DNA of 14,710 nucleotides from Gracilaria caudata (lineage: Eukaryota; Rhodophyta; Florideophyceae; Gracilariales; Gracilariaceae): NCBI GenBank assembly GCA_030374735.1, contig JASCIV010000673.1, positions 1 to 14,710 on the forward strand, in the 5' to 3' direction. Under the pieces are notes generated by a model. It saw only the letters and a list, made by a program, of their open reading frames with translations, searched no databases and was not told the DNA's origin. The position numbers and the translations under genes are program-made. Positions 8,421 through 14,710 of this stretch are shown piece after piece. How positions within the stretch are numbered: position 1 is the stretch's first letter; every line of letters starts with the position of its first letter.

Positions 8421-8871
8421 CGGCAACGATGAAAGAACTGAAGAAAATGGGGATGAAATCCTTATACTCTCTGGGAGGTAGTCAAAGCTTCGCATTTTCT
8501 GTATCCAGAAGAAACGCCAGATTGGGGGTAGATGTACTTGGTTGGGGCGTCGCTTTGTGTAATATTTCACAATTACGCCACATAGGTGGACGGTTTTTGA
8601 GCTGTTTTGGCTTGTGCGTATCGAGCAATGAAGTAATTCGTACTTGGTATTGACTGCTAGAATTTCAGAAGCTGTTGTGTCTCGGTCGCAATCGTTGTAT
8701 GTTCAAAGTCAGAGAAAGATCAACACCCTTTCAATGTATTCGGCTTTACTTATTGATCCTTGAAAAACTCATGGACATCCACAGTGAACATGCACAGTTC
8801 TCCCGCAGCCATTTCAGTTTTCAATGTAATCAGGTACACAAGAACTCGTTCAATTTTCGTATTGCGTCTAT
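8421..8871. other. Spacer between the two inverted halves
   Basis: No gene recognised. Two plus-strand ORFs (8429-8653 and 8675-8920) have no recognisable features, and the second overlaps the 3' end of the intact peptidase. The right part should contain that gene's 3' UTR. I found no clear counterpart elsewhere in the window. Confidence 0.35.
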
Positions 8872-9813
8872 CTACGGGCAAGAATATAGTCGCTGGTGTT
8901 CGGTTTTGAACTGCATGTAGGAGTGAATGATGCCTGGGTTGTTTTTCAGTACCATCACCATTTCCGTGTAATTGCTATGGCAAGATGATTGAAGATGTCG
9001 AAGAGCAGCGGCTACGTTCCCGGCGATGTCCATGCTTGCCGTAGCATCATATTCGTGACTCCCACATTGACTTGCCCAGTACATCGCCCAGCCTTCGTTG
9101 AATGCAAAACCTTCGTTTGTTTTAGTGTTGCAGTCATGTTCGCCGATACCTTCAATAGAATAGTTCTTTTTATCAGCTTCAAAGTGTTTGGCATCCCCAT
9201 CAAAGGCATTGCGAACAATATGGGCAAGCTCATGTTGAGCGGTTGTCATACTCCATGTGACATTCTTGTTGGATCTTATGTCATTGAAGTTGGTAAATGG
9301 TGGGCCTACAACCCCTTCATCTACATAGACGACAAAGGACATCGGCACAGCGTCGCCAACTCTATGCACGTAATCCATCGTGGCATCATAAAATGCCTGG
9401 TATGCAGCACATCGATGGTTATTCCTCTCCATAACTCCTATATTTTTGCTTTCCTTTCCATCGATGTCAAGTTCTTCACCATCAGGGAAACGGGTAATAA
9501 ATGTGTTCCTGTCAGGAATGTAAGGGTGCGGATACTCATATCGCGCTTGGAGAACAAATACCGAATGCGTCCCTTCCGGTAAGATGAGTGGGGCACCACT
9601 GATTTCGAAATATCCATCTTTATCTGTTATGCCTCTCCCAAGAAAAGTTCCCCTGACACCAACTCTTTGTGCAAAATTCATTCTAGCTTCGGGAACGCCT
9701 ACCCCGTTGCAGGTAAACCTACCCGAAATTTTGATCTGCTTCCCACATTGAGGCAGAGCTTGTGATGAGCTGAACAGCCCAAAAAGAACTAGGGCCAAGT
9801 TCCAAAATGACAT
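8872..9813 (-). CDS. Secreted HELAH metallopeptidase with N-terminal transthyretin-like domain, 313 aa
   Basis: The start is the ATG at 9811-9813. It begins a signal peptide (residues 1-19, MSFWNLALVLFGLFSSSQA) and aligns with the ATG of the broken copy; a further in-frame extension to 10011 would put polar sequence in front. Residues 22-95 (QCGKQIKISGR, TCNGVGVP, then TDKDGYFEISG at 63-73) resemble the beta-sandwich pattern of transthyretin-like/carboxypeptidase-regulatory domains. Residues 194-198 are HELAH, a zincin site (two His ligands, catalytic Glu195). E240 or E234 in NEGFAFNEGWAMYWASQC is the likely third ligand, as in gluzincins. There are seven cysteines and possible N-glycosylation sites at 184, 217 and 281. 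It is divergent from the six-cysteine gene at 10597. I infer an extracellular endopeptidase; the substrate is unknown and I cannot name a MEROPS family. Confidence 0.85.
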   Translation of the reverse strand: MSFWNLALVLFGLFSSSQALPQCGKQIKISGRFTCNGVGVPEARMNFAQRVGVRGTFLGRGITDKDGYFEISGAPLILPEGTHSVFVLQARYEYPHPYIPDRNTFITRFPDGEELDIDGKESKNIGVMERNNHRCAAYQAFYDATMDYVHRVGDAVPMSFVVYVDEGVVGPPFTNFNDIRSNKNVTWSMTTAQHELAHIVRNAFDGDAKHFEADKKNYSIEGIGEHDCNTKTNEGFAFNEGWAMYWASQCGSHEYDATASMDIAGNVAAALRHLQSSCHSNYTEMVMVLKNNPGIIHSYMQFKTEHQRLYSCP

Positions 9814-10596
9814 GATGGCGGTCTTACAGATATTCCAAATTGATATGAAGTTTGATACAAGCACGTACCAAGGTATGCTGGGAACGTTTGGAATAACACG
9901 AATGTGGAATTGATAATGATCAATGCCCGAAAGTGACGGCCTAAATATGAGAGAGATGCATGCTAGTGAACCGCTTCCCGGGGCCTTGAAGTTGTAAGAC
10001 CTAAGTTTCACACAAAGCGATTATCATTTTCAGGCTTGTTGGAGGTAACTCATACCCTACGACGTATCGAGCGCGTCAGAACTTGAATACATGCCAACAA
10101 GTTTGGTTCTTGACGTTAACCAAGGGAAGGTTAGGATATACAAGTGTAGAGTAGAATACACTTGGTCGTGTGGCGCGGGGTTTCTCCCAATAACATAAAT
10201 GGTACATAATACACACGCTGTGACATTCATACAGTGCATGAGCAGGGGTAAGTCAGAAAATAGAGGTTTTAAGTGTTGTCTGTTGGCGCGGAGATCTTCG
10301 TTTCGAAAAACTGGTTGACAAATGCTTGAATTTGTTCAGCAAGCGCCTTCAAGGTCTACGTGAGAACAGCAAGTCGATGAACAACGTCGTACGGTGATAA
10401 AGCGGCCAGGATCTGGCCGTCTTCGCGTTGACGATCTGAATCCGTTGCCACCCGGTTACGTTCCGCAGACATTTCGGAAGATTATTTTCTTCCGTTTGTA
10501 ATCCATAGTACTGCAGCCTTTGCAAGTTTCATATCGGGTGAGGACTTGAGAAATCAATTCGTGTTGTTGCGAAACGTTCCAACGATATTCTGTGTC
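9814..10596. promoter_or_regulatory. Divergent intergenic region, right copy
   Basis: This spacer between the intact peptidase (minus) and the six-cysteine gene (plus) is homologous to the inverted left spacer 5770-6558. The peptidase-proximal 130 bp, the 39-bp element (10339-10377) and about 50 bp before the six-cysteine ATG are recognisably conserved. The middle, about 10030-10330, is not alignable by eye and holds only one short doubtful ORF (10057-10239). Confidence 0.55.
10339..10377. promoter_or_regulatory. 39-bp conserved intergenic element, right copy
   Basis: The reverse complement matches 5972-6010 at 37 of 39 positions. It lies about 220 bp upstream of the six-cysteine gene's ATG. 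See the left copy for the interpretation. Confidence 0.5.
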
Positions 10597-11016
10597 ATGA
10601 CTGGCTTTTCTTCCGCCCGAGGTCTGGTTCTATTGATCTTTTTGGCCTCCCGCGCCATGTCTTTAACTGTGACATGTATGTCTTCACTTTCCTCAACGAC
10701 GTGCTTCACTGAGAACGGAGTACTTGCTATCTGCGACTTTGGACTGTCAGCCATGTATCAGGAACGCCTAGCGACTGTCGTAGCAACGGTAGACGCAACT
10801 GACCACCGTCGGATGATCGCCAAGAATGGATTTGTTGTGTGGGAAGAAGCAAAAGATTCATCAAGATGTGGATCTTTTGGAATAGCCAAATCAAGTCCAC
10901 TACCATCGTTCGATGAAGAAAAACACTACTGTAGACTCGAAGGTACAGCGATTGATGTGCAAAGAGGGATCTTTTCAGTTAGTCCTTCCAGTTTTTTTCT
11001 GGATCATCCCTGTTAA
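10597..11016 (+). CDS. Small secreted six-cysteine protein, right copy, 139 aa
   Basis: Paralogue of 5353-5769 with an intact frame. The start is the ATG at 10597; the in-frame extension to 10546 begins with TTG and lacks an ATG. The signal peptide covers about residues 1-22 (MTGFSSARGLVLLIFLASRAM). Cysteines at 27, 36, 46, 91, 112 and 139 match the paralogue one for one, and the alignment is gap-free over about the first 100 residues (shared LTVTC, CF-x-ENG, GF-VVWEEA-x-DSS, HYCRL). The protein ends directly on its last cysteine. Its family is unknown; the small size, secretion and three likely disulfides would fit an extracellular ligand, inhibitor or effector. Here the divergent peptidase partner is intact, so this half of the duplication is the probable functional module. 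Confidence 0.8.
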   Translation: MTGFSSARGLVLLIFLASRAMSLTVTCMSSLSSTTCFTENGVLAICDFGLSAMYQERLATVVATVDATDHRRMIAKNGFVVWEEAKDSSRCGSFGIAKSSPLPSFDEEKHYCRLEGTAIDVQRGIFSVSPSSFFLDHPC

Positions 11017-11612
11017 ACGTAGAGCATGTGTGGGGGAGGCCCGTAATGGTGGCACGTTGCATTTGTCCGACACCAAGGGCGCGATGAATGTAAAGTTCGA
11101 ACATTAAGATTGGTGCTTCCACCGATCACCAAATGTTTGGTATGTCAGTGCTGAACAAACACGTCTTCCAAACACGCAAAGAAGTAGATACCTGCGCGTT
11201 CGCCTTGAATAAATGGACCTTCTCGAAACGAAGAAGATTGTTTCGTCATTTTCCAACTAACAACTAATTTACCGGCACGATGACAAACACTGACCACTGC
11301 CACGTGGTGAAGCAAATGCCGTGTTACTTTGATCAGGAGTAGAACTGCTTGAAACGTGACACCGCCGAGTGGCATGTTCAGAACTGCCTTTCCTGCTAAA
11401 AAGCATATTCAAAGCATTTCGCTTCCCGTTGCACATTGTGGCAGTGAAGCTGGGAAGTCTTCAGCAAAACCTACGAGTGTTCAAGGTACAGATATATGAC
11501 TTTGACATGATTGATGTTTATGAGAAGAGTTTTCGTGCCAATGCTACTCTGTCTCTCACTTGAACAATGTTCTTTTCCCCTTCAATGGCAAAGAATTCTT
11601 TATTTTACAGAT
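11017..11612. other. Convergent spacer without confident gene
   Basis: This lies between the 3' ends of the six-cysteine gene (plus) and the membrane-protein gene (minus). The first 50 bp are homologous to the flank of the left six-cysteine gene. The remainder has short overlapping ORFs with no recognisable features and a 14-bp palindrome ACCAAATGTTTGGT at 11128-11141. It should hold both 3' UTRs. Confidence 0.4.
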
Positions 11613-12826
11613 TTACTTTCTCTGCGATTCCGACACCTGAACTACACGCCTTCCACCTTCTTCGATGGTGGATATGACAGGGTACCCTTTAATCATTTCA
11701 TCAGCTTTGTGTCTCGTATGTTTTGCCCAATGAATAGGATTGCTTATATCATAAAAAATACTTGCACGAATGACAAGACTCGAAATGCATGTCAGGAAGG
11801 AGAGAAACCAAATGACGGAAACAACAATCACAAGTGCTAGTGGAATGCTTGTCGCATCTCCTAGGTTTTTGTCAAAGGGACAAACGGTGGTCTCGGAACC
11901 CAAAAAAATGCGTCTGACCCATTCTGCAGGATCGGGTATCCTCCGAGAATTGGGGTCCAAAGCACGTTCGGCAAATACAGGTTGGAGCCCAGAAAAGTCG
12001 AAGAAAACTATCGTTTCTATGTATCTCATTGGAGGACGTGATTCGCGTAAGGCTTCCAAACTGCTTTCTTTGAAAATCTGCGATATCTTCAGCAGGGTAC
12101 CGTTTTGGCTCTCCATGAGACTGGGTGTTCCTGTTTCAACAACAACACAGAGACCATCCGTGCAATGAAGAAGGGGATTAGGATTAGGCTCTTCGGCTGA
12201 GAGCCGTCGGGCTCCATCCAGAAGATACTCGCTTACGGGTTCAGTTTTGAGTTCCACAAGATCGGTGGGAGAGCATCTCACCCTTTCCTCCTCGAAGCTA
12301 TAGTTTCCAGCCCTGTAGAGGATATTCTGGTCACGGAAGTTATTGCATCTCATTGACACGAAATCTTCTTCGATCCGTATTCCATTTGACCCATTACGAC
12401 GATCAAGTCCATCGACAGCAACACAGCGTTGATCGACTAAAGTTTTTCTTACGGCAGGATCACTGAAAAATGATGTAATGATTTCGAGAGCAAGAAAAGC
12501 CAGTAGCGCCAAAATGGAGAAAACGCCCACACGACGTTGATGACGACTGACGCTCACTTCGTTTCCCTTTCGCAACCCTCGACATTCAAAGTAACCATTG
12601 AACTTGAGAGTGGCGTGAAGCAAAGCAAACTCTGCAAACAGCGAGAAAAAAGAAAAAATGAGGCTGACATATTGTGATTTGAGGGGTATCAAGACCATGA
12701 TTTGACTTGCCAGGCACAAACAAGTCTACCACGATTCGTGTCTGGAGGGGAGGTCTCTCGAGCTTTTGTATCGTCAAAAGTTTCGAAGCTAAGGGAATTC
12801 GCCGTATCGGAATACTCTTCAAGCAT
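11613..12826 (-). CDS. Membrane protein with six-cysteine ectodomain, probably two exons (371 aa)
   Basis: Exon 2 (11613-12631) is a long open frame. It has a membrane helix (GVFSILALLAFLALEIITSF), then an extracellular region of about 200 residues with six cysteines and N-glycosylation motifs (NYS, NGT), a second helix (PLALVIVVSVIWFLSFLTCI) and a short basic tail. I favour an upstream exon (12730-12826, starting MLEEYSDTANSLSFETF) joined across a 98-nt GT...AG intron: the acceptor follows a strong pyrimidine run (TTTTTTCTTTTTTCTCGC) and TTTGCAG, and the splice keeps the frame (exon 1 ends in phase 1, giving a GAG codon at the junction). Without splicing, translation from the ATG at 12698 gives 361 aa with an extra Phe-rich helix encoded by the pyrimidine tract. 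No known family recognised. It is the third member of the duplicated module; receptor-like function is inference. Confidence 0.7.
12632..12729 (-). other. Candidate 98-nt spliceosomal intron
   Basis: Donor GTAGAC (12729 leftwards), acceptor TTTGCAG ending at 12632, preceded by a long T/C run. Removing it joins an upstream ORF, which otherwise ends at an in-frame TGA within the intron, to the main frame without shift. Exon 1 (97 nt) plus exon 2 (1019 nt) is an exact multiple of three. No clear branch point was picked. Confidence 0.55.
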
Positions 12827-13852
12827 CGCTGCCTGGCGGAAGGATGTCAATATCAAAGAAGGATTAATTCGGCATTGGAAGCATTGTCTTCCTGATCCTT
12901 TGCGCGTATTGCACTCCACTACTGACATGTTGTATCGGGCAAGGGTAAGCCTTATTACTGTATTCTTATGGCGAGGGGATTCCCTTGGTACGAACGTTGT
13001 TTCGCTTCCACTTCGTTGCGCACAAATTAGCTTGGACCCTTTTAACTTACGGCGGCATGGATTGCTGTCTTCTTCTCCTCTCGGCAATCCGTGCACATCT
13101 CCGAGAGCGTTGTGACGCCGAAATCATTGTACAGGTGCAAGACAAACTTGTCGCGGTGACGCAGCGCAGCGCCTGCACGTGAAACGGCGTATTCTGTCTC
13201 TCAGAATTGGCCCTTTCACATGCATAGAAGACCGCGTTGTCAAAAATAAGTGTACACAAGAAGCATATGCAAAAGAAAGATATTTTGTTGCGTGGGGGAG
13301 ATTTATGTCGGCAACGGTGCAGTACCCAATAGCAGAATACAGTTGGCTGCACACCGAGCCATTTGGAGCTGTCTGTATACAGCAAGGTACCGAACATAAT
13401 GTTAGTTGGCTGCTAAAGAACAAAATGTTAGTTAGCCTGCTAAATAACATGATGTTAGTTTGCCCTTAACATTATGTTAAATACGTTGCTTTCGTATGAT
13501 ACGACACCTCTCTCACAACATGTCAAGCTAACCAATCTGCTGCTCTGGGGCGAACTGAGAAAAGAAAACTTCCTCACTCCAAGAAGATGCGTCACACATT
13601 GCATTTGTTTTTATGTCATCGAGAAGCGCAGAACAACAAATTGCCTGTGTGCGAGCGGTCTATAAACAAGGCACGTTAGCATGCTTCTTGTCATGGATAT
13701 GTGCCAACAAGCGCGCTCGGGACGATCTCTAACAACTTTAATTGGGGAACATGAGCATGTAGCATGTTTCTCGCTTTGCAGGATCCCCTTTGCACTTTGA
13801 GGATGACACGACTTGCAATAAAGCAACAAGGCTACCCTGTGCAACGTAGTAG
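12827..13852. other. 5' flank of the membrane-protein gene
   Basis: No confident gene. Parts are conserved in the decayed left copy: 12827-12890, 12935-13200 (best: the run around ACGGCGGCATGGATTGCT at 13048-13066, matching 7978-7996) and 13780-13850. ORFs lie on both strands (12702-13115 plus, 13047-13397 minus), but the two copies differ by a 2-nt indel inside the best-conserved run, which argues against simple coding constraint in those frames. This may be promoter/5' UTR or a lost neighbouring gene. A tandem repeat sits at 13393-13470. Confidence 0.4.
13393..13470. repeat. Three imperfect tandem copies of a ~26-bp unit
   Basis: The units are 13393-13418, 13419-13445 and 13446-13470, each with the pattern AACA-x-x-ATGTTAGTT followed by a TGC/GCC-TAA segment. 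A partial fourth start (ATTATGTTAAATA) follows. The units are 25-27 bp and diverged, so this is a small minisatellite-like array or a set of repeated binding sites in the upstream region of the membrane-protein gene. Confidence 0.6.
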
Positions 13853-14710
13853 CGGTAAGAAACTTCAGGCGGGGCTCGAAGCACGCTCAACGCTCTGTGG
13901 CAGGTAAACCAGCGCATTTGCAGTCGCTTTCTTTCAAAACAAGTTCTGCGTGCACCTCTCATGGAAGTGCTTCTGGCAACGGTGCGTTTTACCTTACAGA
14001 TTGGTGGAACAGTGCTTGGAGCAGTTCGAAATATGCCCTGGTCCGTGCATAACATCCGATTTCTCCATCCTCGCCAATCGCGAAATCAGGCGCTGTACGC
14101 CCGGCGCGTGGCGTTTCTGAGCGCTTGAAGCAGCGTCAAGCTCCCTCTGTCACACGCGGAGGAGGTACCGTCGTAACTTGGTACACGAATACCGCCGTAG
14201 TAGATATCCTTATACCTTCGTACCTTGAGGGAGGTGTCACCTCAACACGAGAGCCAAGAATCTTGACAAGATGCGTGCGACGTGCGCAGGGGGTGTTGCC
14301 GCGAGGCATCCACCAGCGCGACGAACCGTCGCGCATTAATTTATTCAACGGGTGCTGTGCATCTGGCGCAACACGGTGTAAACGTGTCGGGTGGATCTGC
14401 ACACCACCGCTCGCCACCCCTGACCCACAAACTGCGTTCTCGTTCGGGGAGTCCTTCCGCAGTACGGAATCCGTACCAGTCTCGCAGCACTCAGGTTGCC
14501 GTTTACAACGCTTCATGCTCAGACGAGTCGGCCGCTCCTCCAACGCCAATTGAAATCCTTCAATGCGCGAAAACATCCATTCTGCACATGCCGAGCGGAA
14601 ACTGCTTTCGCAGCCTTTCGTCTTCACTCTTCTTGAACCTGCGCTTGCGACAGGTGCGAACAGCACGCGTTGCGAACAATGCACATCATGCCGTGCCGCC
14701 CAACCCGCTC
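13853..14710. other. Right edge, no confident gene
   Basis: Two long overlapping ORFs lie on opposite strands (14125-14553 plus, 142 aa; 14136-14684 minus, 182 aa). An open plus-strand stretch at about 13858-14128 ends in TGA and has its first ATG at about 13960 (MEVLLATVRFTLQIGG...). None has a recognisable domain, and neither of the overlapping pair is clearly better. A repeat of the 705-aa gene's 3' end lies at 14544-14585. A degenerate gene continuing beyond the window is possible. Confidence 0.35.
14544..14585 (-). repeat. Copy 2 of repeat encoding a shared C-terminal peptide
   Basis: It matches 1216-1257 at 38 of 42 positions. On the minus strand it encodes QNGCFRALKDFNWR, continued by WRSGRLV and then a stop. 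The same frame is open upstream for about 75 nt but has a TGA beyond that, so this may be the 3' fragment of a second, decayed member of the 705-aa gene family, or a dispersed repeat. Confidence 0.6.

Noticed and set aside
8989..9582. 197-aa plus-strand ORF
   Set aside because: It is antisense to the well-supported peptidase gene and has no features of its own.
9814..10011. 66-residue N-terminal extension of the metallopeptidase starting MKLRSYNF
   Set aside because: The ATG at 9811-9813 begins a clean signal peptide and aligns with the start of the broken copy; the upstream DNA is conserved as leader/promoter, with indels between copies.
10546..10596. TTG-initiated extension of the right six-cysteine gene
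   Set aside because: No ATG; the signal peptide starts at the ATG at 10597, which aligns with the start of the left paralogue.
11770..12168. 132-aa plus-strand ORF, similar to a stretch at 7678-7800
   Set aside because: The similarity comes from the duplicated membrane-protein gene on the opposite strand; the minus-strand reading gives the membrane helix and is the sensible one.
14125..14684. Overlapping 142-aa (plus) and 182-aa (minus) ORFs
   Set aside because: Neither has a domain, signal or paralogue support; long chance ORFs on opposite strands are common in this GC-richer stretch.
1..14710. tRNA, rRNA, CRISPR array or bacterial operon structure
   Set aside because: I scanned by eye for cloverleaf-like elements, evenly spaced direct repeats and Shine-Dalgarno gene strings and found none; gene layout and the candidate intron point to a eukaryote.

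Overview
The window looks like eukaryotic nuclear DNA from an intron-poor, fairly gene-sparse genome. Genes are monocistronic, lie on both strands and have long spacers. There are no Shine-Dalgarno operons, several products are predicted to be secreted or membrane proteins, and one gene has a convincing GT...AG intron with a pyrimidine-rich acceptor. The base composition and the mix of uninterrupted genes, decayed genes and transposon remnants would fit a red alga or another protist alga, but the lineage cannot be fixed from this sequence alone.

Layout. Positions 1-1211 hold at most one small doubtful ORF plus short tandem repeats. Positions 1212-3329 (minus) encode a 705-residue protein with six predicted membrane helices and a long soluble part that weakly resembles a HET (heterokaryon incompatibility) domain. 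Positions 3330-5350 contain decayed coding sequence, including a minus-strand remnant with a VGHTH motif of the transposon-associated DUF7869 type. From about 5300 to 13850 the window is a duplicated and rearranged gene cluster. It has two small secreted six-cysteine proteins (5353-5769 minus; 10597-11016 plus), an intact secreted HELAH metallopeptidase with an N-terminal transthyretin-like domain (8872-9813 minus), a broken copy of that peptidase (6559-7472 plus), a membrane protein with a six-cysteine ectodomain (11613-12826 minus) and a decayed copy of it (about 7650-8420). The right end (13853-14710) has no confident gene but repeats the last codons of the 705-residue gene.

The central result is that the divergent pair 'six-cysteine protein / metallopeptidase' occurs twice in inverted orientation, and that the homology runs through the shared intergenic region and into the 3' flank. 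The membrane-protein block is duplicated in direct orientation next to it. So a three-gene module of two secreted products and one receptor-like membrane protein was duplicated, one half was inverted, and the left copy then decayed. In the left peptidase a 21-bp perfect palindrome replaced part of the gene. Its right arm is the native coding sequence and its left arm an inverted copy, as expected from a template switch. The function of the module is not known. Joint action of the three products at the cell surface or in the extracellular matrix is an inference from their secretion or membrane signals, conserved cysteines and co-duplication.
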